NCBI RefSeq assembly: GCF_004402535.1
Contig: NZ_SOEY01000034.1
Coordinates: 111,315 to 175,314, forward strand
Direction of reading: 5' to 3'
Source: Cryobacterium glaciale
Lineage (GTDB): Bacteria; Actinomycetota; Actinomycetes; Actinomycetales; Microbacteriaceae
Length of the DNA stretch: 64,000 nt
A program made the translations under genes and the position numbers. Numbering within the stretch: the first letter of the stretch is position 1; every line of letters starts with the position of its first letter. Positions 20,106 to 28,768 of the stretch are shown here, one piece after another. The notes beneath the pieces were generated by a model. The model did not search any database. It was not told the origin of the DNA and saw only the letters and a program-made list of their open reading frames with translations.

Positions 20106-21635
20106 ATGCCGGACACCTCGCCGCACCTTTCGGGTCGCGCCCCGCAGATCCGTGCCGTGCACATTCGCGCCCGCGACTGGGGCTGGCGCCACGCCGGTCG
20201 CCACAATCAGGCGGTGTCCAGGCTCGACCTGCAAATCGAGCCTGGCGAACGGGTTCTGCTGCTCGGGGCGAGCGGCGCGGGCAAAAGCACCCTGGTGCAC
20301 GCCCTGGCCGGGGTGCTCGGCGACGCTGAGGACGGTGACGAAACGGGCAGTCTGCTCATTGATGGCCGCCCCGCCGCGGAGGCGCGCGGACGGGTGGGCC
20401 TCGTGCTGCAAGATCCCGACTCCCAGGTCGTGCTGGCCAGGATCGGGGACGATGTCGCGTTCGGCTGCGAAAATCTCGCCGTTCCGCGAGCTGACATCTG
20501 GCCGCGGGTGCGGCAGGCTCTCGCCGAGGTCGGCCTGGACCTGTCCCTCGACCATCCCACCTCGAGCCTGAGCGGTGGGCAGAAGCAGCGTCTGGCCCTG
20601 GCCGGCGTGCTCGCTATGCGGCCGGGACTGCTGCTGCTCGATGAACCGACCGCGAACCTTGAACCGGGCGGCGTCATCGAGGTGCGCGACGCCGTGGTCC
20701 GCTCGCTCGACCACTCCGGGGCCACCTTCGTGGTCATTGAGCATCGGGTCGAGGTCTGGCAGGACGTCGTCGACCGCGTCATCGTGCTCGATCCGTCTGG
20801 CGGTGTGCTCGCGGACGGTCCGACCCGCGAAATCTTGTCGAGCCAGGGCGAACGGCTGGCGCAGGCCGGCGTCTGGGTACCGGCCCTGCCGCCCCGATTT
20901 CCGGTACGGCACCCGATGCGTGCGTCGCAGACCCTGCTACGGGCGGAGGGACTGCAGGTCGGTCGCGTTCCGTTTGGCCGGCGCACGGCATGCGTTGTCG
21001 CTGACGGAATCAACCTCGGCCTGCGTGCCGGCACGGCGACCGTTGTGACCGGGCCGAACGGCGCCGGCAAATCCACCCTCGCCCTCACCCTGGCCGGATT
21101 GCTGCGGCCGGCCGGGGGAGCGCTGCGCGCGAGCGACGAATTTGCGGATGGCATCCCGGCCGAGCCGCACCGGTGGCGCTCGAAGCAGCTGCTCACCCGG
21201 ATCGGAACGGTGTTCCAGGACCCGGAGCACCAGTTTCTGGCCGCCACGGTGCGGGATGACCTGCTGATCGGACCGCGCGCCCTCGGGCTCAGCGTGGCCG
21301 AGCAGACCGGCCGGGTCGACGAACTGATGCACCGGCTGCGACTCGATCACCTCGCCGACGCCAACCCATTTACCCTGTCAGGCGGCGAAAAGAGACGGAT
21401 GTCCGTCGCCACCGTTCTCGCCACCCGCCCCCGCCTGCTCGTGCTCGATGAGCCGACCTTCGGACAGGATTCCCGCACCTGGCAGGAACTCGTGACCCTG
21501 CTGGCCGAGCTGCTCGATGAGGGCACCGCTCTCGTCGCGGTCACCCACGACGCCCAGTTCGTCAGCGCCCTCGCCGACGAGGAATACCGGCTGGGCGCTC
21601 CCGACGCGATTCGGCTCGGGGCGGGAGCGCTGTGA
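20106..21635 (+). CDS. ykoD: ECF transporter ATPase with two nucleotide-binding domains, YkoD
   Basis: A 509-residue fusion of two ABC ATPase domains that energise YkoE. Domain 1 has GASGAGKST, LSGGQKQR and LLLDEPTANLE. Domain 2 has GPNGAGKST, LSGGEKRR and LVLDEPTFGQD, each with a switch histidine (IEHR, VTHD). It starts 3 bp after ykoE, and its stop overlaps the ykoC start (GTGA). Confidence 0.9.
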   Translation: MPDTSPHLSGRAPQIRAVHIRARDWGWRHAGRHNQAVSRLDLQIEPGERVLLLGASGAGKSTLVHALAGVLGDAEDGDETGSLLIDGRPAAEARGRVGLVLQDPDSQVVLARIGDDVAFGCENLAVPRADIWPRVRQALAEVGLDLSLDHPTSSLSGGQKQRLALAGVLAMRPGLLLLDEPTANLEPGGVIEVRDAVVRSLDHSGATFVVIEHRVEVWQDVVDRVIVLDPSGGVLADGPTREILSSQGERLAQAGVWVPALPPRFPVRHPMRASQTLLRAEGLQVGRVPFGRRTACVVADGINLGLRAGTATVVTGPNGAGKSTLALTLAGLLRPAGGALRASDEFADGIPAEPHRWRSKQLLTRIGTVFQDPEHQFLAATVRDDLLIGPRALGLSVAEQTGRVDELMHRLRLDHLADANPFTLSGGEKRRMSVATVLATRPRLLVLDEPTFGQDSRTWQELVTLLAELLDEGTALVAVTHDAQFVSALADEEYRLGAPDAIRLGAGAL

Positions 21636-22426
21636 GCCTGCTGACCCCGACGATCCGCCCGAGCGTCGTCGCCAGACTCAACCCGGTGGCCAAGCTCGCC
21701 GTAGCCCTCATCGTGAGCTGTGCGCTGCTGCTCTCGATCGACTGGGTCTCAGCGGGGGTCGCCCTGCTGCTCGAGGTCGGGCTTTTGCTCTGGTGCGGCC
21801 TGAGCGCCCGACAATTCTGGCTGCGAACCGCGCCGGTCTGGATCGCAGCCCCGATGGCCTCCATTACGACGGTGCTCTACGGCGAAGACTCCGGCGCGCT
21901 GCTCTGGCAGTTCGGATTCATCTCCGTGACCGAGGGCTCAGCTCAGCTGGGCCTGGCGATCGGGCTGCGCGTGCTCGCTATCGGCCTGCCCGGCATTGTC
22001 TTATTGGCCACGACAGACCCGACCGACCTTGCCGACGGACTGGCCCAGGTGGTGCGCCTGCCGGCTCGTTTTGTTCTTGGCGGCCTCGCTGGACTTCGGC
22101 TCGTCGGCATGTTCATCGAAGACTGGCACTCGCTCACCCTCGCCCGCCGAGCTCGCGGGGTCGGCGACGGCGGCGGCCTGCGTGGGGCCGCCCGGCGGTT
22201 CTTCGGCCCGGCCTTCTCCCTGCTCGTCATCTCGGTGCGTCGCGGTAGCAAACTCGCTACGGCCATGGAGGCGCGCGGCTTCGGCAGCGACGAACCACGC
22301 ACCTGGGCCAGGGAATCCCGATTTCGGGTAGCGGATGCCGTTCTCGTCAGCATTGGATTCGCGATTACCGGCATCGCCATCGGCGTTGCGGTGAGGGCCG
22401 AGACCTGGAGTTTCATCCTTGCCTGA
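21632..22426 (+). CDS. ykoC: ECF transporter transmembrane component YkoC
   Basis: A 264-residue T-component. It starts with the typical RLNPVAKLAVALIVSCALL and carries the coupling-helix arginine motifs ARRARGVGDG and AMEARGFGSDEPRTW, which contact the ATPase. Five to six membrane spans are seen. It overlaps ykoD by 4 bp and the kinase gene by 8 bp. Confidence 0.9.
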   Translation: MSLLTPTIRPSVVARLNPVAKLAVALIVSCALLLSIDWVSAGVALLLEVGLLLWCGLSARQFWLRTAPVWIAAPMASITTVLYGEDSGALLWQFGFISVTEGSAQLGLAIGLRVLAIGLPGIVLLATTDPTDLADGLAQVVRLPARFVLGGLAGLRLVGMFIEDWHSLTLARRARGVGDGGGLRGAARRFFGPAFSLLVISVRRGSKLATAMEARGFGSDEPRTWARESRFRVADAVLVSIGFAITGIAIGVAVRAETWSFILA

Positions 22427-22979
22427 GATACAGCGCGAGGCGCTGCTGGCACCCATTCTGCAGGCGGTGGCCGCTGCCGGGCCGAACCCGGTGGTGCTCA
22501 TCGACGGGCCGAGCGGTGCGGGTAAGAGCACCCTCGCCGACGCCCTCAGACAGCATTGGCCGGGCACGGTCCACCCGCAACTCGTGCGGATGGACGACAT
22601 CTATCCCGGCTGGGACGGCCTGGACGCGGCCGTTCGGCACCTGCACCGGTACGTTCTACAACCGCGACACGAAGGGTTGCCCGCGGCCTGGCAGCGCTAC
22701 GACTGGAGCGAGAACGAGGCGGCGGAGTGGCATCCGCTTAACGCGGCCCGCCCACTGATCGTGGAGGGCTGTGGAACCCTCGCGGCCGAGCATGAACCGC
22801 TCAGCCACGTGCGGGTCTGGCTGGCGGCCGACGACGCGCTGCGCAAACGACGTGCGCTCGAGCGCGACGGAGAAGCGTTTCGCGCCCACTGGGACCAGTG
22901 GCAGCAGGAATGGGCCAGCTATCTCGAGCAGGAAACCCCTGAGGGTCGTGCAACCGTGCGGTTACGGGCGGGCGCCTAA
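22419..22979 (+). CDS. Uridine-kinase-like P-loop (d)nucleoside kinase family ATPase
   Basis: A 186-residue protein with Walker A GPSGAGKST near residue 30 and LVRMDDIYPGWDGLDAAV, a pattern seen in small uridine-kinase-like P-loop proteins. The start is a TTG at 22419 with GGAG upstream, overlapping ykoC by 8 bp, so it shares the riboswitch-controlled transcript. The thiamine context makes a kinase acting on a thiamine precursor conceivable, but the sequence does not show this. Confidence 0.7.
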   Translation: MPEIQREALLAPILQAVAAAGPNPVVLIDGPSGAGKSTLADALRQHWPGTVHPQLVRMDDIYPGWDGLDAAVRHLHRYVLQPRHEGLPAAWQRYDWSENEAAEWHPLNAARPLIVEGCGTLAAEHEPLSHVRVWLAADDALRKRRALERDGEAFRAHWDQWQQEWASYLEQETPEGRATVRLRAGA

Positions 22980-22994
22980 CCTGCCGCAGAGGAC

Positions 22995-23000
22995 TAGATT
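22995..23000 (+). promoter_or_regulatory. Candidate -10 box (TAGATT) of a leaderless small gene
   Basis: TAGATT ends 7 nt before the ATG at 23008, the same spacing as other leaderless starts in this window. Confidence 0.5.
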
Positions 23001-23007
23001 GTCTGCC

Positions 23008-23271
23008 ATGAATAGTCCTGACAGCGAAACCCCGACCATGTATATCGCCGAGTTCATCGACGGCCCGCTCGAGGGTCAGATTGATTCTCGGGCCCTCGTG
23101 CGCGGCAAACACGCGCCCCGAATCAGCATGGTCGCTGCCGTCGGCGGCCTCGAGTCGGTGTTCTGGTACGACGAGGTCGACGAGCGCGACCTGAACGGGC
23201 AACGTCGCGTGCGCTACGCCTTCGACAAGGGCGAGAGCGACCCGGTCGACACCGAGGTCGAACCGCTCTAG
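23008..23271 (+). CDS. Hypothetical acidic 87-residue protein
   Basis: A small soluble protein rich in Asp and Glu, containing MYIAEFIDGPLEGQIDSRAL and a WYDEVDERDLNGQRRVRYAF segment. No known domain was recognised. It has its own leaderless-type promoter and codon use like the core genes, so it is probably real. It converges with the carboxypeptidase-like gene. Confidence 0.6.
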   Translation: MNSPDSETPTMYIAEFIDGPLEGQIDSRALVRGKHAPRISMVAAVGGLESVFWYDEVDERDLNGQRRVRYAFDKGESDPVDTEVEPL

Positions 23272-23277
23272 CCGGTC

Positions 23278-24582
23278 TTACTGCTCGAGCAGGGCCGTGA
23301 TCATCACGATCGGATGCAACAGCCGCCAGCCCGGCCCCGGGTCGGTGATTCCTTCACTCAGTTTGAGGGCGGCTGAGACCTGCTCCCCGGCGACGGTGAG
23401 GCGCACCTGGCCGACGTTCGCGCCGGTGCGGGCCGTGGCGAAGTCCTTGAGCGTGACCGTCGCGGCCGCCGGGGTGGCCGCTTGCCAGGCATAGCGGGTA
23501 CGTGAGACGCCGACTACGGCCGAGGCCTCGTCACCCCACGCCGATTCAAACGTCGCATAGGCATCACCCGCGGCCAGAACCGGCAGCGGACCCACTCCAG
23601 CCCGTGCGCTCGCCATGAGGGCGGTCAGGTCCGCCGTGAGCGCGTCGTAGGTCGGTTCACCGATGTAGGCGCCCGAGAACGTAAAGCTCGAGGCGCCGTC
23701 ACTCACCTGGGCGGTGAACAGAAAACACACCCCCGCGGCGTCCGTATAACTGCGCGAAATGCCCGTGATGCCTTCCTCGGGCAGATATGACGTGGTGTTC
23801 TCGACCCCACGACGGTTCGCCAGAGCGGATGCGGGACTCGCCAGCATCGCAGACACCACGGGGTCGGTCGCGGCGAGCCCCGCGAGGTGGGCGAGGTCGG
23901 TTGCGGTGCCGGCGCTGGCATCGTGCAGCCCGGTGGCGTCGACGACGGCCGTGCCGGTGAGCCCGTTCTCGGCGAGCCAGGCGTTGGCGGCGACGACGTA
24001 GGCGTCGACCGAGCCGAACGCCCAGCGGGCCACACTGTCGGCGTGGTTGTTGCTTGACCCGAGCAGCAGCGCCTGCAACAGCTCCAGCTCGGTCCACTGC
24101 TCGTCGGCGAAGACCGCCACCGAGCGGGCACCGGCCTTGTCGTAGTCCAGGTAGCTCTGAAAGTCTGCCGCCGTGAGGGTCACACGGGGGCCGGACTCAC
24201 CGGCCACGATGGGTTTGGCGTCGAGAACGACGAGGGCGGTCACGACCTTGGCGATGGAGGCCATCGGGAGCGCCTCAGTGGTGCCGGCCACGGCGATCGG
24301 CGGTGGCACCGCGGTGCCGGTCGAATCTGCTCCGGTCGCGCCGGTCGACGTCGTTCCGGAGGCCGAGCTGGTCGTGGCGGCCAGCACGGCGATGGCGCTC
24401 GCGCCGTTGGCGGAGAGGGTCGGGGGAGTCGGCGCGGTGACGCTGTCGCCCGGGATGCTTTTTGTGGCGGTGACGGCCGGCAGGGGCCCGAGCAGCGTCG
24501 CCGGGCCGTACACGCCCACGGCGAGAATCACCACGGTTCCGACCAGGATGCCGACGAAACGGCCGGGGCGGAAGGAACTCAT
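23278..24582 (-). CDS. D-alanyl-D-alanine carboxypeptidase-like protein with degenerate KTG motif
   Basis: A 434-residue low-molecular-weight penicillin-binding-protein homologue. A single N-terminal hydrophobic helix (about residues 12-32) and a Thr/Ala-rich linker precede the domain. The nucleophile motif SIAK (in ASIAKVVTALVVL) and SSNNHAD (the SxN motif) are present. Where the family has K-T-G before YTD-AG, this protein has GITGISRSYTDAAG, so Lys, Thr and Gly are all replaced. It may bind rather than cleave peptidoglycan stems. The TAGCCT box 6 nt before the ATG suggests leaderless expression. Confidence 0.78.
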   Translation of the reverse strand: MSSFRPGRFVGILVGTVVILAVGVYGPATLLGPLPAVTATKSIPGDSVTAPTPPTLSANGASAIAVLAATTSSASGTTSTGATGADSTGTAVPPPIAVAGTTEALPMASIAKVVTALVVLDAKPIVAGESGPRVTLTAADFQSYLDYDKAGARSVAVFADEQWTELELLQALLLGSSNNHADSVARWAFGSVDAYVVAANAWLAENGLTGTAVVDATGLHDASAGTATDLAHLAGLAATDPVVSAMLASPASALANRRGVENTTSYLPEEGITGISRSYTDAAGVCFLFTAQVSDGASSFTFSGAYIGEPTYDALTADLTALMASARAGVGPLPVLAAGDAYATFESAWGDEASAVVGVSRTRYAWQAATPAAATVTLKDFATARTGANVGQVRLTVAGEQVSAALKLSEGITDPGPGWRLLHPIVMITALLEQ

Positions 24583-24588
24583 GCCCCA

Positions 24589-24594
24589 AGGCTA
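24589..24594 (-). promoter_or_regulatory. Candidate -10 box (TAGCCT) of the leaderless carboxypeptidase-like gene
   Basis: On the minus strand TAGCCT lies 6 nt before the ATG at 24582. Confidence 0.5.
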
Positions 24595-24606
24595 GACCGC
24601 GGGAGG

Positions 24607-24957
24607 CTAGCCCCAGCCGAGTTCGTGCAGCCTGTCGTCATCAATACCGTAGAAATGCGCGATTTCATGAACCAGAGTGATGTGAATTTCATCGTGCAGG
24701 TCGTCCAGGCTCTCACAGATCGCCAGCAACGGCTCGCGATAGAGCACAATGCGATCGGGCATCTCGCCAAAGCCGTACTGGCCACGTTCGGTGAGGGCAA
24801 CCCCGTCGTACAGGCCCAGGGTGTCGAGGGTACCGTCCTCGGGACGGTCTTCGACCACGAAGATGACGTTGTCGAGGCCATCGACCATGTCGTCCGGCAG
24901 CAGATCGAGCTCATCGACGACAAGGCGCTCGAATTCAGTCGCGCCGAGTTCTAGCAT
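24607..24957 (-). CDS. Small zinc metallopeptidase family protein (PF06262, minimal gluzincin type)
   Basis: A 116-residue cytoplasmic protein of the minimal zinc-protease family. HEIAHFYGIDDDRLHELGW carries the HExxH zinc motif and the downstream acidic ligand region. LDNVIFVVEDRP and GQYGFGEMPDRIVLYREPL are typical preceding elements. ATG at 24957 is the only good start before an in-frame stop. The role in cells is poorly known. Confidence 0.82.
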   Translation of the reverse strand: MLELGATEFERLVVDELDLLPDDMVDGLDNVIFVVEDRPEDGTLDTLGLYDGVALTERGQYGFGEMPDRIVLYREPLLAICESLDDLHDEIHITLVHEIAHFYGIDDDRLHELGWG

Positions 24958-25030
24958 GCGGCGTTCAATATCGCGACCTGCTCCCGACCACCAGACGACG
25001 GCCAGGGGCGGACGTGCTGGGTTTCATTGG

Positions 25031-25104
25031 GGTGAGTAACGGGGATTGAACCCGCGACCTCCTGGACCACAACCAGGCGCTCTGCCAACTGAGCTATACC
25101 CACC
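25031..25104 (-). tRNA. tRNA-His (anticodon GTG)
   Basis: On the minus strand the acceptor arm GTGGGTA/TACTCAC pairs with one G-U wobble. The D-arm TAGCTCAGTTGGCAGAGC, anticodon loop TTGTGGT and T-arm GCGGGTTCAATCCCCGT are all standard. The histidine identity features are present: the extra 5' G (25104) opposite discriminator C (25031). CCA is encoded at 25028-25030. Confidence 0.95.
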
Positions 25105-25147
25105 ATGCGTCCCCACGTCTACAACGCGGGGCAACTCAGCAATCCTA

Positions 25148-25822
25148 TTACACCTCGGAGGCGAATAAGTGCACAACATCGGCCGCGTGCGACTTGGCTT
25201 CGTCACTCGTCGGCCCCGGGTCGGCCACGAACACCGTCTGGCGGTAGTACGCGAGCTCGCGGATCGATTCGAGAATGTCGGCCAGGGCCCGGTGTCCGCC
25301 ATCCTTGGCGGGGGCATTGAAGTACACCCGCGGGTACCACCGGCGGGCGAGTTCCTTGATCGATGACACATCGACGTTGCGGTAGTGCAGCTGGTTGTCG
25401 AGCCTCGGCATGTAGCGGGTGAGGAAGGCACGGTCGGTGCCGATGGAGTTGCCGGCGAGCGGGGCTTTTTGCTCGGCCGGGATGAATTTCAACACGTATT
25501 CGAGAACCAGAAACTCGGCCTCGGCGGCGCTGACACCGTTCGGGATCTCGGTGATGAGGCCGGAGGAGGTGTGCATGTTGCGCACGAAGTCGCCCATGTT
25601 CTCGAGGGCCGAATCGTTGGGCTTGATGATGATGTCAAGGCCGGGGTCCAGCACATTGAGGTCGTAGTCGGTGATGACGACGGCAATCTCGACGAGCTCG
25701 TCGCGGTCCAGATCGAGCCCGGTCATTTCGCAGTCAATCCAGACCAGGCGGTCGGGACTCTTCGACGTGGGGGAGGTCGCGGGGGAGGTCGTCGGGGCTT
25801 CATCAGTCGTGCTGTTCGTCAT
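25148..25822 (-). CDS. orn: Oligoribonuclease
   Basis: A 224-residue DEDDh exonuclease that degrades 2-5-nt RNA and pGpG to mononucleotides. [18 protein letters not shown] holds the first D-E pair; [15 protein letters not shown] the next Asp; [13 protein letters not shown] the catalytic His and last Asp. An N-terminal Ser/Thr/Pro-rich tail of ~25 residues is extra. A TAGACT -10 box (25829-25834) lies 6 nt before the ATG, so the gene is likely leaderless. Confidence 0.95.
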   Translation of the reverse strand: MTNSTTDEAPTTSPATSPTSKSPDRLVWIDCEMTGLDLDRDELVEIAVVITDYDLNVLDPGLDIIIKPNDSALENMGDFVRNMHTSSGLITEIPNGVSAAEAEFLVLEYVLKFIPAEQKAPLAGNSIGTDRAFLTRYMPRLDNQLHYRNVDVSSIKELARRWYPRVYFNAPAKDGGHRALADILESIRELAYYRQTVFVADPGPTSDEAKSHAADVVHLFASEV

Positions 25823-25828
25823 GCCCCG

Positions 25829-25834
25829 AGTCTA
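25829..25834 (-). promoter_or_regulatory. Candidate -10 box (TAGACT) of leaderless orn
   Basis: Minus-strand TAGACT followed by 6 nt and the ATG at 25822. Confidence 0.5.
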
Positions 25835-25901
25835 CCGGGGGCCTGCGACACGGCCTGTAAACTTGAACTACCGAACTCAACGCGCTACCTGCGAGGCCCT
25901 G

Positions 25902-26162
25902 ATGGAATTCACCCTGTATTCGTCGTCATTCTGCGAACCGTGCATGCAGACGCGGGCGGTGCTCGCCGAAGCGAAACGACTGGTCCCGGGTGCAACCGTG
26001 CGCGAAATCGATGTCGCCGGTGCTCCGGAGCAAGCCGAGGCGCTGCTCATTCGCAACACTCCCACGGTCATCATCACCAACAGCTCAGGCACCGAGGTCT
26101 TTCGCGCGGCCGGAGTACCCACCCTCGCTCAGGTTCTCGTCGCCGCAGCCAAGGCGCTCTGA
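25902..26162 (+). CDS. Thioredoxin/glutaredoxin-fold small redox protein
   Basis: An 86-residue thioredoxin-fold protein. FTLYSSSFCEPCMQTRAVL carries a CEPC active site, and NTPTVIITNSSG provides the cis-proline loop. Mycoredoxins and glutaredoxins have a similar size. A TAAACT box lies at 25858-25863 and GCGAGG just before the ATG. It is divergent from orn and convergent with the GntR gene. Confidence 0.75.
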   Translation: MEFTLYSSSFCEPCMQTRAVLAEAKRLVPGATVREIDVAGAPEQAEALLIRNTPTVIITNSSGTEVFRAAGVPTLAQVLVAAAKAL

Positions 26163-26169
26163 GCCGGCC

Positions 26170-26937
26170 CTAGGCCGGGGCTTCGTCTGCGACGTTGCCG
26201 AGTGCTGCCCGGCTCTGGGGCGAAATGATCCCGCCGTAGTACTCGATGACGAAGGACCGGGCCAGGCGTCCGGCGGTCGCTCCGTCTCCCGCCGAGATCG
26301 CGGCCAGAATCTCACGATCGTGGGCCAGCGACAGTTCCATCCTGGCCCGGGAGTCGGGTGCGCGATCGAGTTCGTCGGTGACCATGTCGATGAGGGCACC
26401 GCGGGTGGCCTCCCCGCAGATCTGCAGGAGCTGATTCTGGCTGGCCGCCCACACGCTCACGTGGAAGGCGACATCCGCTCGGCTGAACGCGATCGGTCCG
26501 TGGGCCACTTCCGTCTGCATCGCGTCGACGGCCGAACGCATCGCCTGCAGCTGCAGCTCGGTGCGGTGCTGGGCGGCCAGGGTGCAGGCGGTACCCTCCA
26601 GCATGATGCGAAACTCGACGAGCTCCGACAGGGCGATGGTTTCCAGGCGCACCAGACGGCTGACGGTTTTCGTCAGGATAGCGGGCGAGGCCTGCAGCAC
26701 TTCGGGCCCGCGCGGGTCGCCAGGGCGCGAGCGCACGAGTCCGGTGCTCTCGAGCACACGCAGGGCTTCACGAATGGTCGACCGGCTCACCTCGAAAGTC
26801 AGCATCAACTCGCGCTCGCTCGGCAAGCGATCGCCGGGGCGGAGTTCCCGCTTGCTGATGGCAGTCTCGATTTGTTCGACGACACGCTCGTAGGCCTTGA
26901 CGGTTTTGACGGCGGTAAATGCGGCTTTGTGGGTCAT
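26170..26937 (-). CDS. GntR-family transcriptional regulator, FadR/FCD type
   Basis: A 255-residue regulator. The winged helix-turn-helix (DRLPSERELMLTFEVSRSTI, REALRVLESTGLVRSR) is at residues ~35-85, and an FCD effector domain follows (ELVEFRIMLEGTACTLAA; RADVAFHVSVW; LAHDREILAAI). ATG at 26937 is chosen because GAGGAAG precedes it; the open frame reaches further upstream but is non-homologous. It is divergent from a dipeptide-type ABC operon. The palindrome TGGTCTGACCA lies between them and recurs at 36.15 kb, so this protein probably controls both sites. Confidence 0.88.
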   Translation of the reverse strand: MTHKAAFTAVKTVKAYERVVEQIETAISKRELRPGDRLPSERELMLTFEVSRSTIREALRVLESTGLVRSRPGDPRGPEVLQASPAILTKTVSRLVRLETIALSELVEFRIMLEGTACTLAAQHRTELQLQAMRSAVDAMQTEVAHGPIAFSRADVAFHVSVWAASQNQLLQICGEATRGALIDMVTDELDRAPDSRARMELSLAHDREILAAISAGDGATAGRLARSFVIEYYGGIISPQSRAALGNVADEAPA

Positions 26938-27035
26938 CTGCACTTCCTCGAGGTTGCGACCCAGAGCCAATAGAAGCGGCGCCAATGTCGGGGTCGATCT
27001 TGACGATCTGAGATCTACATGTAAAGCTGACTTTG

Positions 27036-27048
27036 GTACAGAGTGTAC
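27036..27048. promoter_or_regulatory. Inverted repeat GTACA-GAG-TGTAC next to the FadR-type operator
   Basis: A perfect 5+3+5 inverted repeat that abuts the TGGTCTGACCA site. It may be a second regulator site or part of the promoter. Confidence 0.4.
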
Positions 27049-27059
27049 TGGTCTGACCA
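27049..27059. promoter_or_regulatory. Candidate FadR-type operator TGGTCTGACCA (site 1)
   Basis: A perfect 11-bp palindrome fitting TNGTNNNACNA. It lies 112 bp from the regulator start and 99 bp before the ABC-transporter start. The same core occurs at 36151-36161. Confidence 0.65.
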
Positions 27060-27157
27060 TGTGTTTCACCGGTATGCACAGCACATTTCCACGGCATTTC
27101 TTGCAGTATTGTTGGCCGAGCTTCGTGGGGCCAGCCGAACCAGAGGGGCACGTTCGA

Positions 27158-28669
27158 ATGAGGGCACACACCCGGCGACGCATGTTCGCCAGCCTTGCCA
27201 CGGTCATGGTCGCGTCCATGGCCCTGGTCGGTTGTACCAGCGGGTCGACGACCGCCGAAGGGGAGCCGGACACGTCGTTGACCGTTGGCCTGCTGGCCAC
27301 TCCCGGCAACCTCGACTACACCACGACCGCCGGTGCCGCGATCCCGCAGGCCCTCCTCTACAACGTCTATGAGGGGTTGGTGAAACTCGACAACGAAGGC
27401 ACGATCATTCCACTGCTCGCCGAGTCGTGGACGGTCAGCGACGACGGGCTGGTCTATGACTTTCTGCTGCACGACGGCGTGACCTTCTCCGACGGTTCGC
27501 CGTTCACCGCGGAGAGCGTCAAGTTCAGCCTCGAACGCGTCAAAGACAACTGGACCGCCAACGGACCCGCGTACCTCGACCCGATCGCCAGCATTGAGGC
27601 GGTCAGCGCCACCGAGGCGCGCATCACCCTGTCGAAGCCGAGCAACAGCTGGCTGTTCAACATGAGCGGCCCGGTCGGCACCATGTTCACCGAATCCGGC
27701 CTTGCCGACCTCGCTTCCGCTCCGGTCGGTACCGGTCCGTACACGGTCAGTTCGTTCAAGACCGGTGACAGCCTCGTACTCGCCGCCAACGCCGACTATT
27801 GGGGCGAGGCCCCCTACATGACCGACGTGACGCTGCGCTACTTCACCGACGCGACCGCGCAGACCAACGCGCTGCTGAGCGGCGACATCAACCTCATTTC
27901 GGGCATCTCGCAGTTCCAGCTGGTCGACCAGTTCAAGTCCAACACCGACTTCCAGGTGCTCGAAGGCGCCAGCACCGGTGAGGTCACCCTGTCGATGAAC
28001 AATGCCAGCGATGCCTTCAGCGACGTTCGGGTGCGGCAGGCGGTCATGTATGCCATCGACCGCCAGGCGGTCATGGACACCGCGAACAGCGGCTACGGCC
28101 TGCTGATCGGTTCCATGGTGCCGCCAACCGACCCCTGGTATGACGAGAGCCTGGCCGATCTCTACCCGTATGACCCCGACCAGGCCACCGAGCTCCTGGC
28201 CGAGGCCGGAGTCAGCGACCTGACCGTCGCCTTCAAGATTCCCAACCTGCCCTACGCCGTGGCCGGGGCACAGGTCGTCAAGGATCAGCTCGCCAAAGTA
28301 GGCATCACCGCCAACGTGACGGCGCTCGAATTTCCGGCGGTCTGGCTCGATGAGGTGTTCTCCAACCACGACTACGACATGTCGCTCATCATGCACAGCG
28401 AGCCGCGCGACGTGACCGCCTTCGCCGCCCCCACCTACTACGCGGGTTACGACTCGCCCGCGGTGATGGCCAAATTCGCCGAAGCGGATGCCGCCGACGC
28501 GACCACCTACATCGAACTGATGAAGGAGGCCACGACGACCATGGCCGAGGAAGCCACCGCCGACTGGCTCTACCTGCAGCCAGCGATCTCCCTCGCCGAC
28601 GCAGACCTGGTCGGGGTGCCGAAGAACACACCGAGCCTCGCGCTGGACCTGTCGACCATCGCACGGTAG
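27158..28669 (+). CDS. Dipeptide/oligopeptide-type ABC transporter substrate-binding lipoprotein
   Basis: A 503-residue family-5 binding protein (DppA/OppA fold). The signal peptide has basic residues and a lipobox LVGC (C26). DGLVYDFLLHDGVTFSDGSP and FTAESVKFSLERV are hallmark family motifs. ATG at 27158 follows AGAGGGG; the longer open frame is rejected because it lacks a signal peptide. It is the first gene of an operon of binding protein, two permeases, double ATPase and amidase. The ligand is probably an amide or peptide-like compound, judging from the amidase. Confidence 0.87.
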   Translation: MRAHTRRRMFASLATVMVASMALVGCTSGSTTAEGEPDTSLTVGLLATPGNLDYTTTAGAAIPQALLYNVYEGLVKLDNEGTIIPLLAESWTVSDDGLVYDFLLHDGVTFSDGSPFTAESVKFSLERVKDNWTANGPAYLDPIASIEAVSATEARITLSKPSNSWLFNMSGPVGTMFTESGLADLASAPVGTGPYTVSSFKTGDSLVLAANADYWGEAPYMTDVTLRYFTDATAQTNALLSGDINLISGISQFQLVDQFKSNTDFQVLEGASTGEVTLSMNNASDAFSDVRVRQAVMYAIDRQAVMDTANSGYGLLIGSMVPPTDPWYDESLADLYPYDPDQATELLAEAGVSDLTVAFKIPNLPYAVAGAQVVKDQLAKVGITANVTALEFPAVWLDEVFSNHDYDMSLIMHSEPRDVTAFAAPTYYAGYDSPAVMAKFAEADAADATTYIELMKEATTTMAEEATADWLYLQPAISLADADLVGVPKNTPSLALDLSTIAR

Positions 28670-28768
28670 GCACGTCCGGGCGGTACGCGTACCGTTGTTG
28701 TTCGAGCGGTGGGCGCGGCGCTGTCTGAGCGTCGCACCACCGTGAATCATCCAGAGGAAAGCCCCGCT

